A stretch of 44,653 bases of DNA from Ectothiorhodospiraceae bacterium (GTDB lineage: Bacteria > Pseudomonadota > Gammaproteobacteria > Nitrococcales > Aquisalimonadaceae). The position numbers were made by a program, and so were the translations under genes. Of the stretch, positions 21,258 to 33,821 are shown piece by piece. Every line of letters begins with the position of its first letter. The stretch's first letter is position 1. The notes under the pieces are model-generated. The model saw nothing but the letters and a program-made list of their open reading frames with translations. It was not told where the DNA came from and searched no databases. The stretch covers positions 1 through 44,653 of the forward strand of contig SLCE01000046.1 of NCBI GenBank assembly GCA_007125985.1, given 5' to 3'.

Positions 21258-21271
21258 GGGCTGGGTGTAAA

Positions 21272-21356
21272 TGGTGCGGATGGCCGGACTCGAACCGGCA
21301 CGGCTTTCGCCACTGCCCCCTCAAGACAGCGTGTCTACCAGTTCCACCACATCCGC
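21272..21356 (-). tRNA. leuU: tRNA-Leu (GAG)
   Basis: This 85-nt class II tRNA has a long variable arm and an encoded CCA end (21272-21274 on the complement). The anticodon loop reads CUUGAGG, giving anticodon GAG for CUC/CUU leucine codons. Acceptor GCGGATG pairs with CATCCGC. It follows secG, as leuU does in E. coli, but has its own promoter after the secG terminator. Confidence 0.96.
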
Positions 21357-21396
21357 ACGTGGAAAGCTCTGGAGAACCCTTTGCTACCGGGCGTGG

Positions 21397-21425
21397 ATTC
21401 TACCAACCCCAACGGTCAGCGGCAA
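21397..21425 (-). promoter_or_regulatory. Promoter of tRNA-Leu
   Basis: TTGCCG (21420-21425) and TAGAAT (21397-21402) are separated by exactly 17 bp on the minus strand. They lie between the secG terminator and the tRNA, placing the start about 35 bp before the mature 5' end. Confidence 0.65.
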
Positions 21426-21500
21426 ACCGGACTCGCGGAAATCCGCACCATGAAAGGGCCGGCAGAAAAACAGACTGCGTTATCCAACGGAACCGTAAAG

Positions 21501-21529
21501 AAAAAAACCGCCAGCAGCGGCGGTTTTTT
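21501..21529 (-). terminator. Intrinsic terminator of secG
   Basis: CCGCC (21508-21512) pairs with GGCGG (21519-21523) across a 6-base loop. The stem is flanked by seven As and six Ts, so it could work on both strands. On the minus strand it lies about 27 bp after the secG stop and should end the tpiA-secG transcript. Confidence 0.85.
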
Positions 21530-21555
21530 CTTTTACTCGACCCGAGGCCAAGGCA

Positions 21556-21909
21556 TCAATCGGACGGCGGCGGCGGTGCATCCTCATCCGAATCTTCATC
21601 CACGGGGGCCTCCGGTGCCGCCTGTTCCAGTTCCACCTGCTCGTCCACCATGTCCACCACGCTGGCAGGCGGCCCTGCCTCCCGGCTGGCCAGCATGGCC
21701 AATGTCAAACTGGTCAGGAAGAAACCTGTTGCCAGCAGCGCCGTAATCTTCACCAGGAACGATGCTGAGCCGCGCGAACCGAACACGGTGCTGGACGCAC
21801 CACTGCCGAAGGCGGCACCGGCGTCAGCGCCTTTCCCATGCTGCAGCAGCACCAACACCACAATGGCCACGGCGATGACCACGTGGATGACCAGAAGGAT
21901 CTGTCCCAT
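21556..21909 (-). CDS. secG: Preprotein translocase subunit SecG
   Basis: SecG is the small SecYEG subunit that aids SecA-driven export. The product is 117 aa. Two membrane helices are visible (about 4-22 and 52-74), joined by the conserved loop LLQHGKGADAGAAFGSGASSTVFGS. The C-terminal tail (about 80-117) is strongly acidic and Pro-rich, and longer than strictly needed. It lies 23 bp after tpiA and ends at a clear terminator. Confidence 0.95.
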   Translation of the reverse strand: MGQILLVIHVVIAVAIVVLVLLQHGKGADAGAAFGSGASSTVFGSRGSASFLVKITALLATGFFLTSLTLAMLASREAGPPASVVDMVDEQVELEQAAPEAPVDEDSDEDAPPPPSD

Positions 21910-21932
21910 GTATTCCTCTCTATTGCCGGCTG

Positions 21933-22685
21933 CTAGCGTGCAGCCTGGCAGATTGCCAGAAAATCGTCTGCCTGCAGCGAGGCACCGCCCACAAGGCCGC
22001 CATCAATATCATCCATGGCAAACAACGCGTCGGCACTGGTAGGCTTCACGCTCCCGCCATAAAGTATGCGCAGTTCTTCCGCCACGGCCGCATGCTGGCC
22101 ACGCACATGACCCCGCAGCAGGGCATGAACCTCCTGCGCCTGCTCCGGAGACGCACTACGGCCGGTGCCGATGGCCCAGACGGGCTCGTAAGCAAGCACG
22201 CTCTTCGCCAAACCGGCGACTCCGACCCTGTTCATCACCGCGTCCAACTGACTCAGCACGACCTCCGCTGTCTTCCCCGAATCACGCTGTTCCAGCGTTT
22301 CACCGAGGCAGACCACGGGCGTGAGTCCGGCGTCCAGCGCGGCCTGCGCACGCGCGGCAACCAGTTCATCGGTCTCGCGATACAGCGTCCGCCGCTCGGA
22401 ATGCCCGACCAGCGCATGACTGCAACCGAACTCGCGCAGCATACCTGCGGACACCTCACCAGTGCGTGCACCTTCGGAGGCATCGGCCACGTTCTGCGCC
22501 CCCAGCAGAACAGCACTACCATCAAGCACCCGCGCCACGTCGGGAATATGCACGAATGCCGGAATCACCAGCACCTCGGCGGCAGGCTGCGCTGGCAACC
22601 CGTCGCGCACCGCGGACGCCAGCGCCTCAACCCCGGCCCGCGAACCGTGCATCTTCCAATTGCCGGCAACCAATGGTCTGCGCAT
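21933..22685 (-). CDS. tpiA: Triose-phosphate isomerase
   Basis: TpiA interconverts dihydroxyacetone phosphate and glyceraldehyde 3-phosphate. The product is 250 aa, the usual length. The catalytic Lys11 (NWKMHG), His95 (LVGHSERR) and Glu167 (AYEPVWAIGTG) are all present. The phosphate-binding loops YGGSVKPTSA and GGLVGGASL are also present. It has its own promoter candidate in the 144-bp spacer after glmM and is followed by secG. This tpiA-secG pairing is common in gamma- and betaproteobacteria. Confidence 0.98.
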   Translation of the reverse strand: MRRPLVAGNWKMHGSRAGVEALASAVRDGLPAQPAAEVLVIPAFVHIPDVARVLDGSAVLLGAQNVADASEGARTGEVSAGMLREFGCSHALVGHSERRTLYRETDELVAARAQAALDAGLTPVVCLGETLEQRDSGKTAEVVLSQLDAVMNRVGVAGLAKSVLAYEPVWAIGTGRSASPEQAQEVHALLRGHVRGQHAAVAEELRILYGGSVKPTSADALFAMDDIDGGLVGGASLQADDFLAICQAAR

Positions 22686-22754
22686 GGCGTCATTGTCCCT
22701 CAGCCGCAGCGCCGGCCTGCCGACCGCGCATTTTCCGATTGAAAACCGGCGGGA

Positions 22755-22783
22755 ATGGTAACGTCACCCCAGCGGTAGATCAA
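22755..22783 (-). promoter_or_regulatory. Candidate promoter of tpiA-secG
   Basis: TTGATC (22778-22783) and TACCAT (22755-22760) are 17 bp apart on the minus strand, about 70 bp before tpiA. They lie in the 144-bp spacer after glmM. Both boxes match 4 of 6 consensus bases. Confidence 0.4.
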
Positions 22784-22829
22784 CGCATGAAGAACGCAGC
22801 CCCTGATTAAGGACCGCGAACCGATATCC

Positions 22830-24170
22830 TCAACGCAGTGCTTCCTGTACCACGCGGGCGAGCTGTTCCGCGCACTGGCGGACGTGGTCCGCATCCCGGC
22901 CTTCCACCATAACGCGGATCACGGGCTCCGTTCCGGAAGGGCGCAGGAGTACGCGGCCTTCACCGGCCAGATCCCGTTCCGCGGCACTGACAGCAGACTG
23001 CACCGCCGACAGCTGATCCAACGACCGGCGGGACGCAACAGGGACATTGATCATGTGCTGTGGATACTTTTGCATTCCGCCGGCAAGTCGGGACAGGGGC
23101 TCACCGGTCACAATCATGGACTCAAGGACCTGAAGAGCCGAAATGATGCCGTCGCCGGTGGTGGTCCGGTCAAGGCAGATGATGTGGCCGGAGGACTCGC
23201 CACCGATCAGGCCACCACCCTGCTTCAAGCTCTCCAGCACATAACGATCACCGACCTTGACCCGCCGGAAATCAAGGCCCAGGTCGCTCAGCGCCAGTTC
23301 GAGACCCAGGTTGCTCATCAGCGTCCCGACCACAGGCCCCTTCAGCTTGCCGGCCTTGTGTCGCGCGGCGGCAATAATGAACACCAACTCATCACCATCC
23401 ACCACCCGCCCGTGGGCATCCACCATGATCACGCGGTCGCCGTCGCCGTCGAATGCAATCCCGGCGTCCGCGCCGTGCTCCACCACGGCGCGCTGCAGCG
23501 CGGCCGGATGCGTGGAGCCACAATCCACATTGATATTGAGGCCATCGGGGCGGTTGCCGATGGCGATCACCTCGGCACCCAGCTCCCGGAACACCTCCGG
23601 CCCGACCTGGTACGTGGCGCCATTGGCGCAGTCCACAACCAGCTTGAGTCCGGCCAAGCGCACATCCCGTCCCACGCTGCTCTTGCAGAACTCGATATAG
23701 CGGCCAGGAGCGTCATTCAGCCGCGACACCTTGCCCAATGCGCCGGAGTCAACGGTGGTCAGCGCCTCGTCCAGCATGGCTTCGATGGCACTTTCCGTGG
23801 CGTCGTCAAGCTTTTCGCCGTCGCGGGAGAAGAACTTGAAACCGTTGTCCTCATGCGGGTTATGGGAGGCGCTGATGACAATACCAGCGCTCGCGCGCAG
23901 CGTGCTGGTCAGATAAGCGATCGCGGGCGTGGGCATCGGGCCCAGCAGTCGGATATCGGCGCCGGCGGCGGACAGGCCGGCCTCCAGCGCCGACTCGAAC
24001 ATGTAACCGGACAAGCGGGTATCCTTGCCGATCAGGACCAGATCCCGCTGACCATCACGGGCCAGCACACGCCCCATCGCCCAGCCCAACTTGAGCACGA
24101 AGTCTGCCGTGATCGGCGCGCTGCCGACGCGGCCACGGATACCGTCGGTTCCAAAATAGCGCTTGTCCAT
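22830..24170 (-). CDS. glmM: Phosphoglucosamine mutase GlmM
   Basis: GlmM converts glucosamine 6-phosphate to glucosamine 1-phosphate for UDP-GlcNAc, peptidoglycan and LPS. The product is 446 aa. The phosphoserine motif is ISASHNP, with the catalytic Ser at 102 when counted from this start. DGDGDR binds metal, GGEQSG-type sugar binding reads GGESSGH, and [12 protein letters not shown] is the phosphate loop. ATG at 24168-24170 has GAGGGA six bases upstream and gives the start [16 protein letters not shown] at 24176, which overlaps the folP stop, is the alternative. Confidence 0.97.
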   Translation of the reverse strand: MDKRYFGTDGIRGRVGSAPITADFVLKLGWAMGRVLARDGQRDLVLIGKDTRLSGYMFESALEAGLSAAGADIRLLGPMPTPAIAYLTSTLRASAGIVISASHNPHEDNGFKFFSRDGEKLDDATESAIEAMLDEALTTVDSGALGKVSRLNDAPGRYIEFCKSSVGRDVRLAGLKLVVDCANGATYQVGPEVFRELGAEVIAIGNRPDGLNINVDCGSTHPAALQRAVVEHGADAGIAFDGDGDRVIMVDAHGRVVDGDELVFIIAAARHKAGKLKGPVVGTLMSNLGLELALSDLGLDFRRVKVGDRYVLESLKQGGGLIGGESSGHIICLDRTTTGDGIISALQVLESMIVTGEPLSRLAGGMQKYPQHMINVPVASRRSLDQLSAVQSAVSAAERDLAGEGRVLLRPSGTEPVIRVMVEGRDADHVRQCAEQLARVVQEALR

Positions 24171-24172
24171 CC

Positions 24173-25057
24173 TCATTCCCTCGATTCAGCGAGCACCGCG
24201 CGCACCACCGCCATGGCTTCCACCGTGGCGCGGACATCATGCACCCGGATCAACCGGGCACCAGCCCTGGCCGCGATCACCGCCGCGGCCACACTGCCGA
24301 CCAGGCGCTGATCCGCCGGCGCCTGATCAAGCACCGCGCCAATCATGGATTTCCGGGACATACCCACCAGCACCGGCAGGCCCATGCCCACAATCCGCTG
24401 CAGTTGGGCCAGCAACCGGTAATTATGCTGTACGGTTTTTCCGAAGCCGAAGCCCGGATCAAGCACCAACCGGTGTCGTGGGATACCCGCTGCCGTGGCG
24501 GCGGCCACCCGTTCACCGAGAAACGCCACCACGTCGGCACTGACATCGCGGTACTGCGGCGCCTGCTGCATGGTGCGCGGTTGCCCCTGCATGTGCATCA
24601 GACATACCGGCAGGCCGGTAGCGGCCGCCGCATCCAGTGCCCCGGAAGCACGAAGCGCATTGACATCGTTGATCATCCCGGCGCCAAGGCGGCATGCTTC
24701 ACGCATCACCTCCGGCTTGCTGGTATCCACGGAAACCGGTACCGACAGATCCCGGCAAAGCGCTTCCAGCACGGGCATGACGCGATCCAGTTCCTCCTGA
24801 ACGGACACACCCTCGGAGCCGGGCCGCGTGGACTCACCCCCGATATCGATGATGGCCGCCCCGTCCTCCACCATCCGGTGCGCCTGCTCCAGCGCCCTGC
24901 CATGGTCGAGAAAGCGCCCGCCATCGGAGAAGGAATCCGGCGTAATGTTGAGAACGCCCATGACCTGTGGCTGGGAGAGATCCAGCGGACGCCCACCACA
25001 ATCAATAACAGCCGGCCCGCGTTGTGCGGGCCGGCTCGCACTTCCTGTTGCAACCAT
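24173..25057 (-). CDS. folP: Dihydropteroate synthase
   Basis: FolP joins p-aminobenzoate to 6-hydroxymethyl-dihydropterin pyrophosphate in folate synthesis. It is the sulfonamide target. The product is 294 aa in a TIM barrel. Both signatures are present: [15 protein letters not shown] (pterin and pABA loop) and [22 protein letters not shown] and RVHDV at the end complete the site. It lies 5 bp after ftsH and is coupled to glmM, in the common ftsH-folP-glmM order. Confidence 0.97.
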   Translation of the reverse strand: MVATGSASRPAQRGPAVIDCGGRPLDLSQPQVMGVLNITPDSFSDGGRFLDHGRALEQAHRMVEDGAAIIDIGGESTRPGSEGVSVQEELDRVMPVLEALCRDLSVPVSVDTSKPEVMREACRLGAGMINDVNALRASGALDAAAATGLPVCLMHMQGQPRTMQQAPQYRDVSADVVAFLGERVAAATAAGIPRHRLVLDPGFGFGKTVQHNYRLLAQLQRIVGMGLPVLVGMSRKSMIGAVLDQAPADQRLVGSVAAAVIAARAGARLIRVHDVRATVEAMAVVRAVLAESRE

Positions 25058-25062
25058 GCCTG

Positions 25063-27009
25063 TTAGTGTTCTCCGGCAGGATCCCCGAGCTTGCCGCCGG
25101 AAGCCCGGCCATCATCACGACCATCGGCCTGCACCGGTGCTTCATCGCCACCGCTGGAGTCATCCTTGCCCCGGTCGGAATTCCAACCCTGGGGCGGCCC
25201 CACCGGGCGGCCGGCCATAATGTCGTCGATCTGGCTCTTGTCGATGGTTTCGTACTTCATCAAGGCTTCCGCCATCACATGGAGCTTGTCCATGTTATCC
25301 AGAAGGATCTGCTTGGCCCGCTCATAGTTGGTATCGATGATGGAACGGATTTCCTCATCGATGGCGTGCGTGGTCTCGTCCGAGACGTTTTTCGTCTTGG
25401 TGACCTGGTGCCCCAGGAACACCTCACCGTCGTCCTCGTTATAGGACAGCGGACCCATGCGGTCGGACAGCCCCCATTTGGTGACCATATTGCGGGCGAT
25501 CTCGGTGGCCCGCTGGATGTCGTTGGACGCACCCGTCGTCACCCGATCAGCCCCGTAGATCAGCTCTTCCGCCAGGCGCCCGCCGAACAGCGAGGCAATC
25601 ATGCTGTTCAGGCGCTGTTTGGAGTAGCTCACCCGATCCTCCTCGGGCAGGAACATAGTCACGCCAAGGGCCCGGCCACGGGGAATAATGGTGACCTTGT
25701 GCACCGGGTCATGATCCGGCGTGGTCAGGCCGACAATGGCATGACCCGATTCATGGTACGCCGTGAGCCGCTTGTCATCCTCGTTCATGACCATGGAGCG
25801 CCGCTCTGCGCCCATCATGATCTTGTCCTTGGCGCGCTCGAAGTCCTCCATGTCCACTTCCCGCTTGTTCGAGCGGGCGGCGAACAGGGCGGCCTCATTC
25901 ACCAGGTTGGCCAGGTCGGCGCCGGAGAAACCGGGGGTTCCGCGGGCCAGAATAAACGGATCCACGTCCCGGGCCAGCGGCAGCTTGGCCATGTGCACCT
26001 TGATGATCTGTTCGCGGCCACGTACGTCAGGCAGCGGCACCACCACCTGACGGTCGAAACGGCCCGGGCGCAACAGCGCCGGGTCCAACACGTCGGGACG
26101 GTTGGTGGCGGCGATGACGATGACACCCTCGTTGCCCTCGAAACCGTCCATTTCCACCAGCAGCTGGTTCAGGGTCTGCTCACGTTCATCATGACCACCG
26201 CCCAGACCGGCGCCACGCTGCCGACCCACCGCATCGATCTCATCGATGAAGATGATGCAGGGCGCATGTTTCTTGGCCTGGGCAAACATATCCCGCACCC
26301 GGGATGCGCCCACACCGACAAACATCTCCACGAAATCGGAGCCGGAAATGGTGAAGAACGGCACCCGCGCCTCGCCGGCGATGGCCTTGGCGAGCAGCGT
26401 CTTACCGGTACCCGGGGAGCCAACCATCAGCACCCCCCGGGGGATCTTGCCGCCCAGGCGCTGGAATTTGGAGGGGTCGCGCAGAAAGTCCACCAACTCC
26501 GTAACTTCTTCCTTCGCCTCTTCCACGCCAGCGACGTCGGCGAAGGTCACCTTGACCTGCTCCTCGGTCATCATTTTCGCCCGGCTCTTGCCGAACGACA
26601 TGGCGCCACGGCCACCACCGCCACCCTGCATCTGGCGCATGAAGTAGATCCAGACCGCGATCAGCAGCAGGAACGGCGTCCAGGAAATCAGGATCTGCAG
26701 CAGCATGCTGCGCCCTTCCTGCTCCTTGGCGTCGATCACCACATTGTTGTCCAACAGTGAGCCGATCAGAGCCCGGTTATCCGTCTCGGGGCTCAGGGTG
26801 GTAAATGAGCTGCCACCCGCCGTCGTACCGGTGATCTCCTGACCCTGAATGGTCACGTCACGGATGTTGCCCCGCTCCACTTCCGTGAGGAACTCGGAGT
26901 AGGTGATCTTGTTCGGCGTGGCGGCCCGCTCCTGGAAATTGGAGAAAACGGACATCAGCACCACGGCGATGATCACCCAGAGGATCAGATTCTTGGCCAT
27001 GTCGTTCAA
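25063..27009 (-). CDS. ftsH: ATP-dependent zinc metalloprotease FtsH
   Basis: FtsH is the membrane-bound AAA+ protease for unfolded membrane proteins and regulators such as LpxC. The product is 648 aa. Two membrane helices flank a periplasmic domain (about 6-22 and 103-123). Walker A is GSPGTGKT at 197-204, Walker B is IIFIDEID near 252, and the zinc site is HESGH at 419-423. I chose TTG at 27007-27009 because GAGGTG lies 7 bases upstream. It gives [11 protein letters not shown], a start I recall in relatives. The ATG at 27000 has no good ribosome site. Confidence 0.95.
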   Translation of the reverse strand: MNDMAKNLILWVIIAVVLMSVFSNFQERAATPNKITYSEFLTEVERGNIRDVTIQGQEITGTTAGGSSFTTLSPETDNRALIGSLLDNNVVIDAKEQEGRSMLLQILISWTPFLLLIAVWIYFMRQMQGGGGGRGAMSFGKSRAKMMTEEQVKVTFADVAGVEEAKEEVTELVDFLRDPSKFQRLGGKIPRGVLMVGSPGTGKTLLAKAIAGEARVPFFTISGSDFVEMFVGVGASRVRDMFAQAKKHAPCIIFIDEIDAVGRQRGAGLGGGHDEREQTLNQLLVEMDGFEGNEGVIVIAATNRPDVLDPALLRPGRFDRQVVVPLPDVRGREQIIKVHMAKLPLARDVDPFILARGTPGFSGADLANLVNEAALFAARSNKREVDMEDFERAKDKIMMGAERRSMVMNEDDKRLTAYHESGHAIVGLTTPDHDPVHKVTIIPRGRALGVTMFLPEEDRVSYSKQRLNSMIASLFGGRLAEELIYGADRVTTGASNDIQRATEIARNMVTKWGLSDRMGPLSYNEDDGEVFLGHQVTKTKNVSDETTHAIDEEIRSIIDTNYERAKQILLDNMDKLHVMAEALMKYETIDKSQIDDIMAGRPVGPPQGWNSDRGKDDSSGGDEAPVQADGRDDGRASGGKLGDPAGEH

Positions 27010-27016
27010 GGTGACA

Positions 27017-27022
27017 CACCTC
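27017..27022 (-). promoter_or_regulatory. Ribosome binding site that decides the ftsH TTG start
   Basis: GAGGTG on the minus strand lies 7 bases before TTG (27007-27009) but 16 bases before the downstream ATG. It therefore favours a TTG start for ftsH. Confidence 0.55.
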
Positions 27023-27091
27023 GATCAGTTCTGGCCGCCGCCAATAGGGCGTCGGCATGTACGAAAACAGCGGGCAGAGTCGGCTACCCTA

Positions 27092-27712
27092 CTACAGCTT
27101 TTTTTGCCGGGCCAAGAGATAGGTTTCCCGGCTCCGGTCCCGCGAGGCCTTCGGCTTGCGCGTGATCACCTTGGTGAACTCGGCGCGCAAATCGCGCAGA
27201 TACGCATCGAAGCCCTCCCCCTGAAAGGTCTTGACCAGAAAATCGCCGCCAGGTTTCAGTACCTCGCGACAGAAGTCCAGCGCCAGCTCCGCCAGATACA
27301 TGGCGCGCGGCTGATCCACCGCCTTCATTCCAGAGATATTGGGCGCCATATCGGAAAGCACAAGGTCCACCGGCTGCCCCTGGAGCGCGTCGCGCAGTGT
27401 CACGAGAGCTGCCTCGTCGGTGAAATCCGCCTGCAGCACGGTGACATCCGGCAGCGGATCCATAGGCAGGATGTCCAGGGCCACCACCCGGCCGTGCACG
27501 CCGGTGATTTCCGCGGCCACCTGGGTCCAGCCCCCGGGCGCCGCCCCCAGGTCCACCACCCGCATTCCAGGTGCCAGGATGCGGTCCTTTTCCTGGATCT
27601 CGCGCAATTTGAACGCCGCACGCGAACGCAGCCCCTGACGCTGGGCCTCTTTCACGTAGTGATCATTGAAATGTTCACGCAGCCAACGGCCGCTGCTTTT
27701 TCTACGCGCCAT
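27092..27712 (-). CDS. rlmE: 23S rRNA 2'-O-ribose U2552 methyltransferase RlmE
   Basis: RlmE (FtsJ/RrmJ) methylates U2552 in the A-loop of 23S rRNA and aids late 50S assembly. The product is 206 aa from ATG at 27710-27712. The SAM motif reads [15 protein letters not shown]. The catalytic K-D-K-E set is visible around [32 protein letters not shown] and [11 protein letters not shown]. It lies 82 bp before ftsH, as in E. coli. Its start overlaps the end of the small membrane-protein gene upstream. Confidence 0.96.
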   Translation of the reverse strand: MARRKSSGRWLREHFNDHYVKEAQRQGLRSRAAFKLREIQEKDRILAPGMRVVDLGAAPGGWTQVAAEITGVHGRVVALDILPMDPLPDVTVLQADFTDEAALVTLRDALQGQPVDLVLSDMAPNISGMKAVDQPRAMYLAELALDFCREVLKPGGDFLVKTFQGEGFDAYLRDLRAEFTKVITRKPKASRDRSRETYLLARQKKL

Positions 27713-27983
27713 GCCGCTTGCCCTCCAACCGGGCACGTATCAGGGCGCGCCGGGTCCGCCAGGCCAGCCACAGACTGGCCGTGACGCTGCCGCCGAGCAG
27801 CAGCAGGAACTCCATGCCCCGGGACAGATCCGCCAGCCCCAGGCCCAACCACAGGCAGATGAGAAACAGCACCACCAGGCCGAGGTCCAGCTTCACGCCG
27901 GGCAGCAGCACCAGCTGTGGCTCCGCATCGGTGCGTGATACACTCGGCCGCCCCGATTTTTCTGGATGACGATCAACGGACAT
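27702..27983 (-). CDS. Small predicted membrane protein upstream of rlmE
   Basis: I do not recognise this 93-aa product. It has a polar, charged N-terminus (about 1-24), then two hydrophobic segments (about 30-50 and 56-75), then a basic tail ([18 protein letters not shown]). That is the pattern of a small inner-membrane protein. The stop overlaps the rlmE start by 11 bp on the same strand, which supports a real coupled gene. The ATG at 27981-27983 overlaps the yhbY ATG on the other strand. A sigma70-like promoter (28012-28040) lies upstream, inside yhbY. The ribosome site is weak, so the start is uncertain. Confidence 0.55.
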   Translation of the reverse strand: MSVDRHPEKSGRPSVSRTDAEPQLVLLPGVKLDLGLVVLFLICLWLGLGLADLSRGMEFLLLLGGSVTASLWLAWRTRRALIRARLEGKRHGA

Positions 27984-28284
27984 GCAGGCACTCAACGAAC
28001 ATCAGAAAAGGCATTTACGCAGGCTCGGCCACGAACGCAAGCCCGTGGTCCTGATGGGGGCGGCCGGCCTGACTCCGACCGTGCTGGACGAGATCAACCG
28101 GGCCCTGGATGACCACGAACTGATCAAGGTCAAGGTCGTCGCGGACGACCGCGCCCATCGCGAAGCACTGATTCAGCGCATCTGCGAGGACACCGGCGCC
28201 CATCTGGTCCAGGCCATAGGCAAGATCGCCCTGCTCTTCCGCCGCTCCCGGATCCAAAAGAAACGGCGCATTGCCCTGCCCTGA
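27982..28284 (+). CDS. yhbY: Ribosome assembly RNA-binding protein YhbY (CRS1-YhbY domain)
   Basis: YhbY binds pre-50S particles through a single CRM (CRS1-YhbY) domain related to the IF3 C-terminal fold. The product is 100 aa. The diagnostic blocks are LRRLGHERKPVVLMGAAGLTPTVLDEI, HELIKVKV and LVQAIGKIALLFRRS. It is transcribed away from rlmE and towards the DUF4149 gene, with only 7 bp between the two stop codons. An extended -10-like TGATACACT lies near 27936-27944. Confidence 0.94.
   Translation: MQALNEHQKRHLRRLGHERKPVVLMGAAGLTPTVLDEINRALDDHELIKVKVVADDRAHREALIQRICEDTGAHLVQAIGKIALLFRRSRIQKKRRIALP
28012..28040 (-). promoter_or_regulatory. Candidate promoter inside yhbY reading towards rlmE
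   Basis: TTGCGT (28035-28040) and TAAATG (28012-28017) are 17 bp apart on the minus strand, about 30 bp before the small membrane ORF. It would serve that ORF and possibly rlmE-ftsH. It is embedded in yhbY coding sequence, so chance is not excluded. Confidence 0.35.
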
Positions 28285-28291
28285 ACGCGCC

Positions 28292-28729
28292 TCAGGCAAA
28301 GATACTACGCCGGGGCCGCGGCCCCGCTGGCCCCGCGGCCACTAGGGCCAGGCCCATGACAGCCACCGCCAGGAACACCAATTGCGCCGTGCCATGCAGG
28401 CGGGAGAAGGCGTCGGTCCCCTGTACCAGTTCCATCTGGGCGCGGATCACAAACTCCCCAATGACCGTCAGAGCCAGCATGACCAGGACCACCCAGAAGC
28501 GCCATTGGGTAAACGTGGACCAGCCCCGCTGGATCATGTACACCAGTATCAGCACCATGGCGCAGCCAATGCCGAGCACCGCGGTGGCTGTAAACAGTTC
28601 CCCGGCCAGGGCCCCGGCCAGCTCCGAATCATCCAGATTGGCGAACAGCGCCGGTGCGGCGATATAGCCAATGGCCCAGACACTGCCCACCCAGAGCGTA
28701 ACCAGCAGACGTTCGATCGCCGAAGTCAT
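28292..28729 (-). CDS. DUF4149 family membrane protein
   Basis: This 145-aa protein resembles the DUF4149 (TMEM205-like) family, which I recall next to greA and yhbY in Pseudomonas. Four membrane segments are visible: about 7-27, 44-65, 78-95 and 114-133. The N-terminal ERLLVTLWVGSVWAIGYIAAPALF block is typical. The last 15 residues are Pro/Arg-rich. It lies 12 bp after greA in the carA-carB-greA operon. No function is established. Confidence 0.8.
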   Translation of the reverse strand: MTSAIERLLVTLWVGSVWAIGYIAAPALFANLDDSELAGALAGELFTATAVLGIGCAMVLILVYMIQRGWSTFTQWRFWVVLVMLALTVIGEFVIRAQMELVQGTDAFSRLHGTAQLVFLAVAVMGLALVAAGPAGPRPRRSIFA

Positions 28730-28741
28730 GCGTCCCGCCGA

Positions 28742-29214
28742 TCAGACATAACGCACGGCAAGGATTTCGTACTCCCGGGTTCCCCCGGGGGCATCCACGG
28801 AGGCCACATCGCCTTCTTCTTTCCCGATGAGCGCGCGCGCGATGGGCGACTGCACGCTGATCATGCCCTGCTTGATGTCGGCCTCGTCCTCACCCACGAT
28901 CTGGTAGGTAAACTCTTCACCCGAGTCCTCATCCGCCAGGTCAACCGTGGCACCGAACACCACCTTGCCATTGGCGTTCAGGGTGGTGACGTCGATGATC
29001 TGGGCATTGGACAGCTTGCCCTCGATTTCCTTGATTCGCCCTTCGACGAAGCTCTGCTGCTCCCGCGCCGCGTGATACTCGGCGTTCTCTTTCAAGTCGC
29101 CGTGGGCACGCGCTTCGGCGATGGCTTCGATAATCCGCGGCCGCTCCTTGTACTTCAGGTGATTCAATTCCTCGCGCAGCTTCTCGGCGCCGCGCACAGT
29201 CAGAGGGACCTTGC

Positions 29215-29218
<4 letters not shown>
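28742..29218 (-). CDS. greA: Transcription elongation factor GreA
   Basis: GreA enters the RNA polymerase secondary channel and stimulates cleavage of backtracked RNA. The product is 158 aa. The N-terminal coiled coil (about 1-75) carries the acidic tip in [18 protein letters not shown]. The C-terminal FKBP-like domain ends with [18 protein letters not shown]. Its start overlaps the carB stop (ATGA). I recall the carAB-greA linkage in Pseudomonas too. Confidence 0.97.
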
Positions 29219-32436
<3,218 letters not shown>

Positions 32437-32515
32437 GGTCTCTGGTAACTCGCTGGTTCTGCGCTGTACTCGGCCGGCCCGGACGCCACAGCGCCCGGGG
32501 GGTACTCCTGGATGC

Positions 32516-33658
32516 TCAGCCGCGTCGCTGACGCATCAGCTCGATGAAGTGATCGAACAGCGGCGCCACATCGTGTGGCCCTGGGCTGGCCTCCGGGTGC
32601 CCCTGGAAACCAAAGACCGGCCTGTCGGTGCGATGGATCCCCTGCAGGGAACCGTCGAACAGGGAGCGGTGCGTGGCCCGCAGTGTGTCGGGCAGGCTGT
32701 CCTCATCCACGGCAAAGCCATGGTTCTGACTGGAAATCATCACCCGCCCGGTTTCCAGATCCTGCACCGGGTGGTTGGCGCCGTGATGTCCGAACTTCAT
32801 CTTCACGCTCCTGGCACCACTGGCCAGACCGAGCAATTGATGACCCAGGCAGATGCCGAAGCCGGGCATACCGGCATCCACGATTTCGCGGATTGCATCA
32901 ATGGCGTAGTCACAGGGCTCCGGGTCGCCGGGCCCATTGGAGAAGAACACGCCGTCCGGCTGCATGGCCAGCACCTCGCTGGCGGGCGTCTTGGCCGGCA
33001 CCACGGTGACCCGGCAGCCATGATCCACCAGCATGCGCAGAATGTTCCGTTTGATGCCGAAGTCATAGGCCACCACGTGCCATTGCAGGTGATCCACCGG
33101 GGTGTCCGCGGCATCGGCCTGGCCCAGATCCAGGTCCCAGCTTCCCCGGACCCAGACATACGGCTCGGCACAGGTGACCTTCTGGGCCAGATCCATGCCC
33201 TTGAGGCCGGGGAACGCCCGGGCCGCTTCCACCGCTTTCGCCTCGTCGATCTCGCCGGCCATGATGCAGCCGTCCTGGGCGCCCTGCTCGCGCAGAATGC
33301 GGGTGAGCTTGCGCGTGTCAATGCCGGCAATGGCCACCACCCCGTTACGGTGCAGGTAATCGGACAGATCACCCTGATTACGCCAGCTGCTGGCCCGCAG
33401 GGGCAGATCGCGGATGATCAGGCCCGCCAGCTGCGGCCCGGCCGCCTCCTCGTCGATGGGATTGGTGCCCGTGTTACCCACATGAGGGTAGGTCAGGGTG
33501 ACCAATTGCCGACTGTAGGAGGGGTCGGTACAGATCTCCTGATACCCGGTCATGGCCGTGTTGAATACGACCTCGCCGGTACACGTTCCCGTAACGCCGA
33601 TGGCTTCGCCGTGAAAAATGGTCCCATCAGCCAGAGCTAGTATCGCCGGTGTGTTCAA
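32516..33658 (-). CDS. carA: Carbamoyl-phosphate synthase small subunit (glutamine amidotransferase)
   Basis: CarA hydrolyses glutamine and channels ammonia to CarB. The product is 380 aa, the family length, when started at TTG (33656-33658). A perfect AGGAGG lies 5 bases upstream of that TTG, and the N-terminus becomes [17 protein letters not shown]. The class I amidotransferase triad is Cys270 in [11 protein letters not shown] with His354 and Glu356 in [10 protein letters not shown] terminator-type hairpin lies in the leader, so attenuation is likely. Confidence 0.97.
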   Translation of the reverse strand: MNTPAILALADGTIFHGEAIGVTGTCTGEVVFNTAMTGYQEICTDPSYSRQLVTLTYPHVGNTGTNPIDEEAAGPQLAGLIIRDLPLRASSWRNQGDLSDYLHRNGVVAIAGIDTRKLTRILREQGAQDGCIMAGEIDEAKAVEAARAFPGLKGMDLAQKVTCAEPYVWVRGSWDLDLGQADAADTPVDHLQWHVVAYDFGIKRNILRMLVDHGCRVTVVPAKTPASEVLAMQPDGVFFSNGPGDPEPCDYAIDAIREIVDAGMPGFGICLGHQLLGLASGARSVKMKFGHHGANHPVQDLETGRVMISSQNHGFAVDEDSLPDTLRATHRSLFDGSLQGIHRTDRPVFGFQGHPEASPGPHDVAPLFDHFIELMRQRRG

Positions 33659-33663
33659 CAGAC

Positions 33664-33669
33664 CCTCCT
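33664..33669 (-). promoter_or_regulatory. Ribosome binding site for the TTG start of carA
   Basis: A perfect AGGAGG on the minus strand lies 5 bases before TTG (33656-33658). No ATG is available at this position. The site decides the carA start. Confidence 0.8.
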
Positions 33670-33683
33670 GACCGTGCGCGCGC

Positions 33684-33716
33684 AAAAACGGGAGGGCTCT
33701 CCAGGATGCCCTCCCG
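33684..33716 (-). terminator. Terminator/attenuator in the carA leader
   Basis: CGGGAGGGC (33689-33697) pairs perfectly with GCCCTCCCG (33708-33716) across a 10-base loop. In the minus transcript five Us follow. It lies between a good promoter and the carA ribosome site, so it would stop leader transcripts unless relieved. Confidence 0.75.
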
Positions 33717-33748
33717 CTGCGAGGAATCGACTACGCGAAGTGCCCAAT

Positions 33749-33777
33749 AGTTTAGGGAAGGATCAAGAGATTGTCAC
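33749..33777 (-). promoter_or_regulatory. Promoter of carAB-greA
   Basis: GTGACA (33772-33777) and TAAACT (33749-33754) are 17 bp apart on the minus strand. The predicted start near 33742 gives a leader of about 85 nt that contains the terminator hairpin. Confidence 0.6.
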
Positions 33778-33821
33778 CAGCCTCACACACTTCCGGCCCC
33801 AACCAGCAGCGAACACCCGGT

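Noticed and set aside
25024-26760. Plus-strand open frame opposite ftsH
   Set aside because: Antisense shadow; FtsH on the minus strand has every expected motif in the same bases.
27010-27091. Heat-shock (sigma32-type) promoter before ftsH
   Set aside because: CCCTATTG resembles a sigma32 -10, but no CTTGAAA-like -35 lies at the right distance, so I did not list it.
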